Of a DNA stretch of 64,000 nucleotides, positions 1 to 11,529 are shown one piece after another. Made by a program: the position numbers and the translations under genes. Location of the stretch: assembly GCF_905220365.1 (NCBI RefSeq), contig NC_061136.1, positions 12,131,702-12,195,701 on the forward strand, written 5' to 3'. Under the pieces are notes generated by a model that worked only from the letters and a program-made list of their open reading frames with translations, made no database searches and was not told where the DNA came from. Numbering within the stretch: the first letter of the stretch is position 1; the number at the start of each line of letters is the position of its first letter. This stretch comes from Vanessa cardui. Its lineage: Eukaryota > Arthropoda > Insecta > Lepidoptera > Nymphalidae.

Positions 1-2
1 GC

Positions 3-1030
3 CTATTTGATTTTTTTTAAATCATTGACATTCGCAATATGAATAACAGGGCTGGTGTCACCTTTTCTAACCATAATTGAGCAATTTTTTACCCAAACAT
101 ATTTGAATTTTTGCTCTTTAGATATAGTTTTAGCACGCTGTAGGAGCATTTTATTAAATTTAGTTAAATGATCGTTAAAATAAATACGAGAGTCATTTTT
201 AGCAAAGCCCAGATCACTACATATTAACTTCAACTTTTTTAGGCAAGCCAAAAAATCGTCTTTTCTATAGCGCGCTTGCAAACGGATAACAATGGGTTTG
301 GGTTTATTGACTTGACTATTAGTTGCGACACGTGTTACAAAATCAATATCCGAGGGCTTCAAGTCGAAACCAGCCTTAACAGCTATTTCCTCTGTGAGGC
401 GAAGAAGGTTCTCGCCCTTCTTTTCAGGAATACCACAGATTTCGATGTTAGAGCGTCTCGCCCACTGATCCTTTGTATTTATATCCATTTCTATTTTTTC
501 GGATACAGATTTCAAGTGTTCAACGCTGGCAACCAAAGCATCAAAGGCCTTAAACTTTGTCTCCATTTGAAATATTTTATCATTAATTTTATTGTGTTCG
601 TCGTTGATAAAACCCATAGCTATTTTGATATCCTGTATTTCTTGTCTCAGTGAGGTAATTTCATTAGAGATGCTGCACTAAATTCCGATTTAATAATATT
701 CTGTATATCCAGGGATAGAGACTGCCCGATCTGATCTTGTTTCGGCCGAACACGCAGGGTTATATTGTCGTCAGCCGAATCCTCTCTACTATCGCTGACG
801 TCGCGAGCATTGCCACGAACAGGTGTATTATCTTTATTACGATAGGTCGGTACGCGGCATTTTTGTGAGCAATCGGGGCAAATCCATGATGATTTAAGAT
901 CGGATGACAATTTTTTGTTCACTTTTTGAGGAAAAATACAGCGATAGTGAAAAGAAATCTGACAGAGTTTACAGTTCAATATGCTGGCTTGGTCTGCTTC
1001 GGTAGAAGTACAACACCCAAATTTATTCAT
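3..1030 (-). pseudogene. ORF1 of a CR1/Jockey-like non-LTR retrotransposon, frameshifted
   Basis: Two adjoining minus-strand frames make one broken ORF1. The upstream frame (647-1030, 127 aa, starts ATG) has a PHD-like zinc finger: an early Cys pair, then C-x2-C, a His and Cys a few residues on, and W-x-C-x2-C near residues 50-55. The downstream frame (3-617, 204 aa) opens with a coiled-coil-like stretch, then has WARRSNIEICGIPE at about residue 52, the signature of the FP/RRM-like domain found in ORF1 proteins of insect LINEs, and ends at TAG (3-5). The frames differ by one base: the downstream frame is open back to a TAG at 678-680, and the upstream one stops at 647-649, so a 1-nt indel lies at about 650-677. 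The RT-coding ORF2 would lie beyond the window start. ORF1 proteins of this type bind the element RNA. Exact clade not certain. Confidence 0.75.
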
Positions 1031-1769
1031 AGTTAATGCTTCCTTTATAGGCGAAAGCCAAAAGTAATATGAAATAAAATCTTCTTTATATTATATTTTA
1101 AAATAAAATAAAAAAAAAAATAAAAACTCCTTTTTTATCGGGAAGCGATCTCGTGCCCGTCTCGTCTTAACTGTTTAAAGCAACCATGTGTAATGAAGAG
1201 CCAAGCGCATATATATCACATATGGTAAAAATAACTCTCAGTATAGTACGGAGTGTTTTAGAATATTGCAAAGCAGGTAAAGCGAATACAATGATATTAC
1301 AAGCACCGACAATTAGAGTTTATATTATTAAATGTTCACCAGAAATACTATGATACACTTTTATACACTTTAAATACGTTCAAACTCTTCACTGTAATAA
1401 GTACCAAATTAATATGATACACGCGCAGACACTTAGTATTTAATTGAAGATTATTGTCATTAAAACTTTTTTCTTTGAGTACACATAGTTTTCAATTTTC
1501 CTCGAAAAAAGACATCCACTTAAAGAGAGGACGAGATAACGTTTCTTGATAAACTTTGAACTATCACGAATTGAATTATGGCAAACAAACGAGTAAATAA
1601 ATATAAACAAATTAAATTGACGGAATTGATGTTTACGAGTGCAGTAGCGACCTCTGATCAATTGTAGATATATTGGTAATAAAGGTATATTATTCGATAC
1701 AAGATTTTATAGATGATAAAAAAGCGTGGAGTTAATACCTGTTGACTTCCAAGCAGGCTAAATTAATTT
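1031..1769. other. AT-rich stretch without recognised gene
   Basis: This lies upstream of the ORF1 start on the minus strand, so the first 150-200 bases may be the 5' UTR of that retrotransposon (they include an A-rich run near 1099-1120). The remainder is AT-rich, has only short random frames, and shows no RNA gene or repeat that I recognise. Confidence 0.4.
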
Positions 1770-1955
1770 ATATAATTGTATTTAACTACTTGACTTTGTA
1801 TTTTTTAAATGTTGAAAAAGAGTAATTACTGAGTTTCTTGCTGTTTCTTCTCGGTAGAATCTACTTTCCGAACCGGTGGTAACTTCACTTAATTGTAAAA
1901 TGACGATTTAAAAGTGCTTGTAAATGCCTTATTGAATAAAGTTTGTTTTGATTTT
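1770..1955 (-). repeat. Interspersed repeat family A (minus copy)
   Basis: One of several copies in the window of a short repeat whose plus-sense form begins AAATAAACTTTATTCAAGTA and continues with an ACCGGTTCGGAAAGTAGATT block and a GTAGTTACTC-like block. Here it reads on the minus strand and ends at the TTTATTCAATAAGG-like edge near 1940-1955. Other copies are near 4.2, 26.2, 30.2, 42.9, 44.9 and 55.5 kb. The family is common in butterfly genomes from memory; I cannot name it, and it may be the 3' end of a retrotransposon. Confidence 0.6.
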
Positions 1956-3524
1956 AATTTTTTTTTATTAAAATCGGACAAACCGCTTTTTAGTTACAAA
2001 TGTTTCTATATTTAAAAATTATAAGTAAGTAGACTTCCTTTTTCTTTTTCACTTGTTTGTATGCCGTGCTACGTGTCTCTTACGATTATGCGAGTAAATT
2101 ATGTATTAGATCAATTGTAAACACTAATGAGTACAACTTATAAGAAATAGAATAGGATTCTAATCACTAAATCTGAGCTTGACATGCTAATGCTGTCAAT
2201 TCAAATAACAGATAAGTGGGTCTTCTTTTAACCTAATTCAAATCGAATTTCAGTAGAATTATAAGCCGACAGAAGGAAAAATGTCTATTCATTGTCATTG
2301 TCTAAAACATTTCTGTCCAAATATTAATTTAGTTCTTTCCTCTTGCCACAGAGTTTCTTTCCCTGGTTCTTCTTTCGGGTCTGAGGCGTTCTTTTAAAAA
2401 TAATGCGTAATACTTAATAAAGCTTTGTTATTTAATTTTTTTTATATAAAAAAAATATTGGATTAATTGGTACCTTTTATAGATTTCGCTTACAATATAT
2501 TTTAGTATTAGACTAAAATTTTCAAGATTATTTGTCTAATTAATCTCAATTTTAATATAACAAAGGCGTTTAAAATAATTGTATTTGTACTCCAAGTTCG
2601 CTGGTTCGTGTTATTTTGGCCACGTTTAATGTTACTTTCAGATGAAAGGAAATTCTCTTGGGAAATACAAGTTTTATGAGAGAAAATAGATTAAAATTTA
2701 ATTCGAAATATATTGTTCATCCCCGAGGATCGTGTTCAATGTTACATTAATAATCTCATTACGGTATCAATTTGCCTTTAGCGGTCCTAAATAAGGTAAT
2801 TATCAGCGTTGGGATATAACTCAGCGACTGTTTGTTCATATTATGTCATAATAACATTGTTCCATTATGTTTTACTTACTATTAGCTAAAGTTATTTTAT
2901 TTATAAATTGTTGAAAGATAAATCTCGATATTAATTAATAACGTTCTCCTTTATTCAAATTAAGCAAATAATATATAAAGAGATACAGTATTGCAAATTA
3001 AAGTTATCACAATGTTCCCGGTTCCAGCATATTCTACCGAGCGTGAGTTTTAAATTCCCGCCAATGTTTTCTTTTTTTTTATAATGTTGCCCACTTAAAA
3101 ATCTGTAGCGACAACATTACTTTGATGCGAATTGTTTTAAATTCTAAAAACTGACGTAAAATATAATGTAACTAAAATTATTTTAGTGTTAAATTCGTTA
3201 AAAAATTATATCTTTTAAATTGTATAAAAATTGAAGTTTAGTTAAATAACGAATGTGCTCTGCAAACGGTATATTCAAAATGGCGCCATTAATAAAGATG
3301 GACGACTATTTTATACGATTTTAAAGTAAATTGCCAGTTAATATAAAGCATCTTTTAGCAGTAAATAAAGCATATTAAACTTAATTTGCACCACAGATAT
3401 TCATTATATCTGTGATTTGTTGGTATTTTCGAGAGGTAGAATTACATTTGGTCATCTGGCTAGTGCTTAAGCTACTTTGCAGTGTTGCTATTATGCTAAT
3501 TAATTTACTTATATAGATAATACT
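1956..3524. other. AT-rich intergenic stretch
   Basis: No open frame of interest, no tRNA-like fold and no recognised repeat. Composition is strongly AT with scattered homopolymers. Confidence 0.4.
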
Positions 3525-3745
3525 AGCTGAACCTAATGCATCGCGTGAAATTTAGTTTTATGATATAAAGGCTTAAAACTTGCATACAACCTCTTATTTA
3601 CAACTTTACCCCCTTAAAGTACCCTTCAAACCTTTTAGGAAAAAATGTGGTATGTACGTACGGCTTCAAGCTTACTTTGTAACAACGTCAGAGACAGACA
3701 GTCAGAGTTACTTTTGCATTTGTAATATTAGTATTTACAAAAAAC
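3525..3745 (+). repeat. Decayed interspersed repeat (starts ACTAGCTGAACC)
   Basis: Begins with an ACTAGCTGAACC-like edge, contains CTTACTTTGTAACAACG and an AGAGACAGACAGTCAGAGTT block, and ends in a TTTGTAATATTAGTAT-like tail. This combination matches a family of short lepidopteran repeats with CTAG-type and TATAATATTAGTAT-type ends, possibly non-autonomous Helitron-like elements. The open frame here is incidental. Family assignment is by memory and is weak. Confidence 0.4.
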
Positions 3746-4236
3746 ACGATTGTCGCCTTAAGTTTCTGAAATATTCTTACATCAGATATACGTACATTAC
3801 ATACGTACATCAAAGGTATTGATTGATATCAAAACCGTTCTGAACGTTTGCCGTGAACATTGAACAGAAGAATGGTCAAATATACTAACATATATTGGTT
3901 TAATACGTTCTGATTCTATTGCGTTCCAACTTTGACTTTTCCTTGCAAAAGTAACTTTCAGCGTGACCAAGTTAACTTATTAATACCTACTATGATCCGA
4001 TATATTTTGATCCAATTTCTACCCGATCACAACTGGATCTTTGTATTTGAAAAATATAGAAACGCCTGAACTCCACCGATAATCTTTTGATTGAGTGACA
4101 TTTGTTAGTAGTATTGGTATCTTGTATTAATTTATCGTTATATACCAGTAACGCCATTTTTTCTGCTCGTCAATTCAAAAAGTCAATTTAGCTACCTTAG
4201 AATTAAATGAATAATAGGTGAAAAAGGAGGTGAAGT

Positions 4237-4330
4237 TATCAAAATCAAAATCAAAATAAACTTTATTCAAGTAGGCTTTTACAAGCACTTTTGAATCGTT
4301 ATTTTACAATTAAATGAAGCTACCATACCG
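4237..4330 (+). repeat. Interspersed repeat family A (partial)
   Basis: Starts with a tandem ATCAAA run, then AATAAACTTTATTCAAGTAG and TTTTACAAGCACTTTTGAAT. It corresponds to the first half of the family A copies at 55.5 kb and (reversed) 1.8 kb; the later half is not recognisable here. Confidence 0.6.
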
Positions 4331-5692
4331 CGCATTGTAGAGCGATAATACCATTTGACATGCTGGTAGATTCCTATATCCACGTCTTCAATGCTAAAGC
4401 TATAGTACACAAGCGTTACAAAAAATCATTTATATCAGGTTTTGAAAAGGTCTTGATTATCAGATCCAAAAATATACAGAGGAAACAAGTGACCTTAGCG
4501 CTTACCTAACCTATAATTCTGGAGAATTGTTCATGCCAGCATTCTCAAAAGTACAGTATAATATTTTGAATGGCATGTATTTTACATCTTTACTAATATT
4601 GTAAAGAGGTAAAATTAGTTTATATATGTTTCGGTTGTAATATCTTGAACTAAAAGTCATATTATATTGCATGCTGGATTATTGCTAAATGCTATAGGTT
4701 ATTCATTATATTTGTAATTTTATTTTATTGTTATTATTAATTAATAAGTTTAGATGGTAATTGTTTATTGTTTAATTGAGTAACAGTCTCATGAAACTTA
4801 AAATATGTCCTACTACTGGCGATCTTTCGACGTAATGAGAATGCAAATATAAAAAATGTTTTTATAGAGTGCAGTAAAAGTGTTTTAAAACTTCCATTAT
4901 AGCCGAGCTAAGCCCTGAAATATGACTTCTTTAGCCATAAATTCTACCTAAAGCAATGCGGTTTACGATTACCGACTTTCGTTTTAAAATGCCTATCACT
5001 TGGGCACAGGAAAAATGTACTTTTATTTTTGAAATTCTACTTATTAAGTATCTATATTTACCAATAACACTTTATATATAAACCTAAAATCCTTTTTGGT
5101 TACAACCTTGTTGGCCATCTTAACCCAGGGTGCTATAGTAGGGAGGAGTGCTTAAAAAATATGGGCTATACGAGTGTAGCCTCCTTTCAAATCCAAAAAT
5201 TGTGCATCATCGATAAGGCCAGCAAGGTGACTTATTAGGCTTTATGATTTTTCCTGCTGTATTGTCCTGGGAGTTGGAAAAATTATGATTCTTTTTTTTA
5301 GTGTTAGTTTCAAATTATGCATATATTTATACTATAACTAATATACTGTTGTAAGGCAATAAAAAAAGTTATTCGTAATCATAGATTTTAATTATTAATA
5401 ACGTTTTTATGTTGTTTTCCTTTTGTACAAAATTTTTTAAATACACATAATATTAAGTACGGAAATAATATTTTTAATTTTCCTAAATTATCACGTAGTG
5501 TTGATAACATATTCTCTTAAGAATATTTTTTTGGACAGAGTCATGGTGAACACTGCTTGCACCCGGTCCCTTGTTGTGTTTAAGACGAGGCTGCTTATAA
5601 CATTATTATTATTTATACTAAACTCAATCAAATTTAATTATCAATTACAGATCTATACATATCATAAAATTGGAATGTCTGTACAACATTTT
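4331..5692. other. AT-rich intergenic stretch
   Basis: No gene, RNA or clear repeat seen. Short frames only. Confidence 0.35.
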
Positions 5693-5873
5693 TAACAAAT
5701 ATTGCCAGTCTGTCTGTCTGTTTGTTCCGGCTAAACTCTGGAACGACTGGACCGATTGTGACAGGATTTTCACTCGCAGATACCTACTATAATAAGGAGT
5801 AACTTAGGCTACAATAATATTTTTTGTTGAATTCAAACGCGTACAAGGTCGCGGGCAAAACTAGTATAGTCAT
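5693..5873 (+). repeat. Helitron-like short repeat ending CTAGTA
   Basis: Runs from TCTGTCTGTCTGTTTGTTCC through GGAACGACTGGACCGATTGT and AATAAGGAGTAACTTAGGCT to GTCGCGGGCAAAACTAGTA. This order of blocks is a familiar lepidopteran repeat, and the CTAGT edge suits a non-autonomous Helitron, but no hairpin was confirmed. Confidence 0.45.
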
Positions 5874-5951
5874 AAAATGAATTAAAACTAGAACAAATTT
5901 AAAGAAATAAATGAAAATTAAAAATATATATCAATAATACAAAACGATAGA

Positions 5952-6022
5952 TGCATCGGCCGGGAATCGAACCCGGGCCGCCCGCGTGGCAGGCGAGCAT
6001 TCTACCACTGAACCACCGATGC
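5952..6022 (-). tRNA. tRNA-Gly-GCC: tRNA-Gly (anticodon GCC), copy 1
   Basis: A 71-nt gene that folds as a complete cloverleaf. The acceptor stem is GCATCGG/CCGATGC with discriminator A, the anticodon GCC is at gene nt 33-35 (CTGCCAC loop), and the T arm is CCGGGTTCGATTCCCGG. The internal promoter is intact: A box TGGTTCAGTGG (nt 8-18) and B box GGTTCGATTCC (nt 50-60). There is no intron and CCA is not encoded. It decodes GGC and GGU glycine codons in cytoplasmic translation. A terminator-like run of four T (A at 5941-5944 on the plus strand) follows the gene. This is the outermost left gene and, with copy 12, one of only two on the minus strand. Confidence 0.97.
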
Positions 6023-6082
6023 TTGTGTACCAACGTTTGAATTTTGAATAATATACTAAGTTAATATTCTAAGTTTAAATAA

Positions 6083-6300
6083 TATTTATTTATTTATTTA
6101 ACACTTTTTGTACACCACAATTACAATCCAGACTACCTTGGGTTAGAGGATTGTGTTTGAAAGACAGTATAGGATGGTGCAATTTTAAATACTCTTAAAA
6201 TAAATACAACCTAAACACATACAAAAATAAACAACAGTAATAAATATTCAATAATATGCATACGTACATATTTCAATAAATACATACATACAGACATACT
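6083..6300. repeat. Simple repeats (TTTA)n and CATA-rich
   Basis: A (TTTA)n run at about 6083-6103 and a CATA/CATACATA-rich run at about 6264-6320 flank a short non-coding segment. No gene. Confidence 0.6.
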
Positions 6301-6939
6301 TACATTCATACATACATATATCATATTCTATAAAAGTACAGAAAAATATAGATAGGAAAAGGTGATCACTCCTAAGATAATCTAGAGCTTGTTTTGAATA
6401 ACCAAAATCGCGTACACAACAAAAGGAACATAGTATTCCTGTTTCCTTATCAAAAAAAAAAATATATTTTGCTGTTTTGTATCATCATATGTATGTTGTT
6501 TTTGTATCTATTTAAATCTACTAATACCTCTTACGATATCCGTATATAATAAGAACTGAGTTGCCTGCTTGGTTGCTTGGTAGCTTTAGTACTTAAGAGC
6601 TTAAGAGCATATCTGCATACTGTTTTAATTTATTTGTAAGGACGTTTTCTGGTTCCTCATTTAAATTTTAGTTTCCATTTTAATTTGCCACTTGGAATTC
6701 CTTGTCTGGTTGTGTTAAAACTAGTTTGTCATAACTGGATTTATTAAAAGCCTTACTCGGAGTGGAGGGTGAGAAAGGCTTAATCTTAGAGGATGGAAGG
6801 TAAGAGAAAATAAGAAATTTAATTATATTTTTAATCTGTTCTTTTGTTTTTGTGATTCAAAGTTTTATCTTTTTGTCGGCATCTTCGCCCTCTTGACGGG
6901 AAGACCGTACACTTTTCCGGGATAAAAAATGACAGACAT

Positions 6940-7205
6940 GTTACTCTATACTACATTTATAAGCCCTTCTGGGTGGGTACCATCCGCTCATCATATATTC
7001 TACCACCAAGCTGCAATACTTAGTATTTTTTTATTTCAGTCTGGAATGTCAGCCAGTGGTTACTATCGGCACAAGGCAAATCCCATTTTAGTTCCAAAGG
7101 TTGGTTGGCTGGTGGTGGCTCGGCAATGGTTAGAGGTGACCACTTACCAGTTCGCCATAAAAGAAAATACAACAGTGGTGACATTCGTTGCTCCATACAT
7201 ATTTA
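6940..7205 (+). repeat. Interspersed repeat family B
   Basis: Carries GGGTACCATCCGCTCATCAT, then a CACCAAGCTGCAATACT block, then CCAAAGGTTGG and a GGTGACCACTTACCA block, in the order of a very common lepidopteran repeat (copies also near 8.8, 27.6, 31.4, 41.6, 50.6, 56.4 and 56.6 kb). The 102-aa frame across it is a by-product of the repeat, not a gene. Confidence 0.55.
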
Positions 7206-7549
7206 AGCATGTTTTTAATTTTAAAGCTAAAACATAATATCATTAAATAATTTCTAGTTTTACTAAAATTAAGATACTGAGTTTGTGTTTGTTTGTTTCA
7301 ACTTTTCAATTTTATAAACGACAACTCATCTTCAAAAAACGTGTTCTTCCGTTAGGTAGTTCATATACTAAGAAAGACATAGAGAAAGGCAACAGCTACA
7401 AGGGGCATAACAAGGGCAATGATTATTGAAATGACCAACAAATGGCCATTGGACCCACCAACCGATGCCACAAAACAAACCGGGAAACGTGATTATCATG
7501 ACGTTACACAGGGATAGAAAACTGCTAGTCACAATTTTTATGTTATCGT

Positions 7550-7710
7550 TGGCGAACGAACAGGAGCCTTTCCATCAGGTGAGCTGCTCGTTTGCCATCT
7601 ATGGATAGTGATTACCACCGCCCATGGACATATGCACCACTTGGGTGCTTACAGGTGCGTGGTGGTGCCGGCCTTTAAGGAAATAGTACTTCTTGAAGAG
7701 TTTTCTTTAA
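7550..7710 (+). repeat. Interspersed repeat family D (partial)
   Basis: Contains TTTCCATCAGGTGAGCTGCT, ACCACCGCCCATGGACATAT and GGTGCCGGCCTTTAAGG, matching the first part of the copy at 40.06-40.35 kb. The family looks like a retrotransposon fragment. No open frame survives here. Confidence 0.5.
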
Positions 7711-8011
7711 GATTCCCGTTTGTCTGGCCGTTTGTCTCTCTAAACGCGATCTTCTAATTCTTAAAAAGTATAAAACAAAGTTTCAGCAATTAATGATTCA
7801 TGAGGAAGTTGTAGGTTTATAATGTAATTCATCAAGGTTTTGTGTAAATTGACTGAAATATTTGGACGATACTTGGACATACCTCAAAAAATCATTTCAA
7901 GAGTTTTCAAACTTTACTGCCATGAGCATAAAACCAAATAGATTTATAATTATTATTATATAAACGTTTTATGTCTTCTACCCATGCAATCTTAGATAAA
8001 TTGTTATATAA

Positions 8012-8285
8012 ACTAAAAGTAAAAAGTGAAGTAACAGCCTGTAAATTTCCCACTGCTGGGATAAGGTCTTCTCTTTTATTTAGGAGAGGGCTTGGAACAT
8101 ATTCCACCATGGTGGAATGCACATGTGGCAGAATTTCAATGAAATTAGACACATGCAGGTTTCCTCACGATGTCTTCCTTCACCGCCGAGCTCGAGATGA
8201 ATTATAAACACAAATTAAGCACATATATATGGTGGTGCTTGCCTGGGTTTGAACCCGCAATCATCACTTTGCCATCTCAACTCAT
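8012..8285 (-). repeat. tRNA-derived SINE-1, copy with (ACTTT)n-type tail
   Basis: On the minus strand it runs from a tRNA-like head (B box GGGTTCAAACCC, 8246-8257) through the body (CTCGAGCTCGGCGG, CACATGTGCATTCCACC) to ACAGGCTGTTACTTCAC and an AAAGT/ACTTT tail at about 8012-8033. About 30 nt of the anticodon-arm region of the head are missing compared with the copies at 34.1 and 63.3 kb. The different tail separates it from the (TTG)n copies and links it to the copy at 27.09 kb. Confidence 0.8.
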
Positions 8286-8739
8286 AATTGTTATATACGT
8301 AATATTATTTCAACCTTGTTTTTAAAATATGACCTGCTCTAAATTGTACCTAATTGATTCGTAATCATGTTTTATTATTAATGTCAGCGTTTCAATGTAA
8401 ATATTATTAATATTATCGAGCACAAATAAACAACAAATAAATTAAAAATGCTTATTCAGCACTTCATAATTTGAGAACAATATTACTTGCTGAATTTGTT
8501 GTTTACCGACCCTGCAATAAGTTTACATTCAATTTAATGCTGGCGTTTAAAGAGTATTTTGCAATCGATTTATTCAACCAATGTTAAATTGAAGAGCGTT
8601 TGCATATCATCATATATTTCAAGTTATATGTAACCGCAGAAGTCTTCCTCTCTCTTTTGACCTGCTCGTCTTCAAGGTCACTAGAGAGGTTATGACCCAA
8701 ACACACACTGTACATAATTACTATCGTAACGTTAAATGT

Positions 8740-9005
8740 AGCTCTCGGACGTTCACCGGACCCCACAGCGCAATGATGTGATTTCTTTTTTATGTAGTCG
8801 TTAATGTTCCTCAAGGTATTGATAACTCTACCAATTACATTACACCAATGCTTCCAACGTTGGTGACACGTTGGGATCGAAACGCTATATCCCTTGTGCT
8901 TGCAGACCGGTTGACTCCTACAGAACACAATAACAATAAACATCGCTGTTTGGCAGTAGGATATCTGATGAATAGGTGGTACCAATACAGCCTTGCACAA
9001 AGACT
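8740..9005 (-). repeat. Interspersed repeat family B (minus copy)
   Basis: Contains CCAACGTTGGTGACACGTTG, CCCTTGTGCTTGCAG and GGATATCTGATGAATAGGTG, the reverse complement order of family B. The opposing frames across it are incidental. Confidence 0.5.
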
Positions 9006-9009
9006 AATT

Positions 9010-10362
9010 ACCAAGTCTTGGTTACTTTATTTTACAAAATGTTCTCAGCTTATTTATTTCAGTTTTAAAGGAATTTTAAGCCAGAAAAATGATTTTTATA
9101 AAAGCTTACCCGCCTAACCAAATCTCTGTATTTGTTATATATAAATAATAATAATGAATAACCTTGACGAATGAGAACAGAGTTGGTCCACATAAGACTT
9201 TATAGAAGTAGGCTTCACGTTCATATATGAAGGTTTTACGAGGCACGTAGCGTTTGTATTAATGAACTGCGCTTAACATAAAAAATATTTTACGAGAGTG
9301 ATCAATGGGAGGAAAATATTTCCTCGAAACCACTCTGTATTACCATGATCGACGATAGAATGTAAAATAAGCACGTACTATTACTCCATCAATATCAAAT
9401 TTATGTTATAATCAGGTCACAGTAACTTTGAGAGAATTACTGATGATAGCATTTTTAGACTAGATCTGATAAGTGTTGGAATGTTTGATTACATACTATA
9501 TAATTTTAGTATAAGACATCAGATCATATGCATTTGCATATGTAAATATGAACATAATACAATTTTTATAGCGTTATTGCATATTTGGGTACTTTTTCAT
9601 TAACAGTGCTTATTTCAGACCGGGGTTTATTGTTTTTCAATAAACCCCGGTATATGCATTATACGGGATAAACAAAATTGACGCTTTTATCAACGGCACC
9701 GGTCAAACTCTTCCTGAAGAGGTATCTGCAAGAATGACGCCAAACCTCAAGTTTTGTCCGGTAAAGTCAGTTGACGTCGCAAGGGTAGAAAAAGTTACAA
9801 ATTTGCTGTGGAAAATCTGGAAAAATATATTATTGTTTATTTTTACACAGAATATTATAAATAAAATATATTATTCTAGGTTTTCTAGGTCTCATAAATT
9901 ATAATTAATTATAAATATGAGTTATAATTTAAATAAATGTCAAGACCTAAGTAGAAATGGCTTTTTGATAGTGCATATAATCCGATATCTAAGAATAATA
10001 AATCTTCATACGCTATAGAACTTCAAATAGTTGATCCAATTTTTTCAAATATAAATAATGAATATTAATGAATACACGTAAGGAGTCAGAGACGGCAGTT
10101 AGTTTTGTAAGGAAGTAAGTCATTATTGAATAGTATAAAATCTTACAAGTTATATAACAAACGGAATAATTAATATTTTATTTGCTTTGGGTAATGTAAT
10201 TAATGAAATGAAAGATAAATATGTGCATACGCAAGTCATTACGACATATTATATCTTTATAAATTACAAAAGAGCACGTAACACACAAACACACACTTGA
10301 GCAAACAAACTGTCTTGCAAGATTATTTCGATTGACTCAAAAATTTGATGACACTACATCAA
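9010..10362. other. AT-rich upstream region of tRNA-Gly 2
   Basis: No protein gene seen. It holds a perfect hairpin at 9619-9651 (listed separately) and, about 140 bp before the tRNA, a GTGCATACGCAAGTCA block near 10222 that recurs upstream of tRNA copies 8 and 10. An ACACAC-rich stretch is at about 10281-10297. Confidence 0.4.
9619..9651. other. Perfect 14-bp stem, 5-nt loop hairpin
   Basis: ACCGGGGTTTATTG (9619-9632), loop TTTTT, CAATAAACCCCGGT (9638-9651). All 14 pairs match. The stem base is far more GC-rich than its surroundings. It does not match the histone 3' stem-loop. Function unknown. Confidence 0.6.
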
Positions 10363-10433
10363 GCATCGGTGGTTCAGTGGTAGAATGCTCGCCTGCCACG
10401 CGGGCGGCCCGGGTTCGATTCCCGGCCGATGCA
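10363..10433 (+). tRNA. tRNA-Gly-GCC: tRNA-Gly (anticodon GCC), copy 2
   Basis: Identical to copy 1 over all 71 nt, with intact A and B boxes and GCC anticodon. It is followed by a nine-T terminator (10435-10443). The block GTGCATACGCAAGTCA lies about 140 bp upstream, shared in altered form with copies 8 and 10. Copy 3 follows 710 bp downstream. Confidence 0.97.
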
Positions 10434-11072
10434 ATTTTTTTTTAAATTTACTGATTATAGTAGGTGACATCAAGCTTACTACAAAAGGCATTGCTATTTA
10501 AGTTAATTTACTGCTAATCCAACTAATATTACTTTGTTATAAATATATTATATATGAAATATATGCATCTATATAACATCAAGGTATTTTAAAACTATAG
10601 ATTCTTGACTTGTAAATCATAGTTTCTCTTTTCCTGGCATAGACATTTTCTAAAAGGGATTTATGGAAATCATAACTTCAAGAGGAAAGTGAGGAGACTT
10701 TTTGTATTGCCAATAAAAGTCGGGACGTACAACTAGTCTATTATAAATACTCATTAAATAAAGTCTTTTAATCGATATTAAATATTTTAATGTGATATTA
10801 CCACAGTAATTAATTAATAAATAATTATTCAAAATTTTCTTTTTCTAATGAAATAGTTATTAAGTTTCTTAATTAATCTTAATATAAAGCCTAAAATAAT
10901 TACAATAAAAATATACTATAAGGTTAAAAAGAGTAAATTCAATAACATAATTATTCTAATTTGCTTTAGAAGTAAAAAGGCGACCTATTTCAAAGTTTTA
11001 TTTAATATCAAATAATTCTTATTTTCGTTAATGTTTAATTTAATAAGTAAATTTTTTGTAGTATTATAACAA

Positions 11073-11143
11073 GCATCGGTGGTTCAGTGGTAGAATGCTC
11101 GCCTGCCACGCGGGCGGCCCGGGTTCGATTCCCGGCCGATGCA
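11073..11143 (+). tRNA. tRNA-Gly-GCC: tRNA-Gly (anticodon GCC), copy 3
   Basis: Identical 71-nt gene. It is preceded by TATTATAACAAGCATCGG, nearly the same junction as copy 8 (TATTATAACAACAAGC), and followed by an eight-T terminator at 11145-11152. About 8.8 kb of transposon-rich DNA separates it from copy 4. Confidence 0.97.
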
Positions 11144-11529
11144 ATTTTTTTTAATAATCCCGATTTCGTACCTATCTAATACTTTCTTCACGGTTTATGA
11201 CACAAAATGAAGTTCATTCAGTGATCGATTTGTAATAAATTCTTCTCTTTAGTATTTTTCGTCATATCTGGATAATGGATCCTAACTATAAGGGGTTCGA
11301 TTAAAATTTAAATCAGATCAAGCACTGACTTTTCCTACATAACAGCTTAACTTGTATTTATAATTGTTTTGTAGATCGGTGGTTAAGGAAAACCTGCAAG
11401 TGTCAGAAGAAGTTCTGCCACCTACCTACCCATCACATTACAGTAGAGCCGTCTGATGACAACTCCTCAAATCGGAAAAGAAAATTCTTGGGCAGCTGTG
11501 TGACATTAGGTTACTTCCGCCCTTTTTAT

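Noticed and set aside
9619..9651. Histone mRNA 3' stem-loop
   Set aside because: Stem length, loop and sequence differ from the conserved histone element and no histone frame is nearby.
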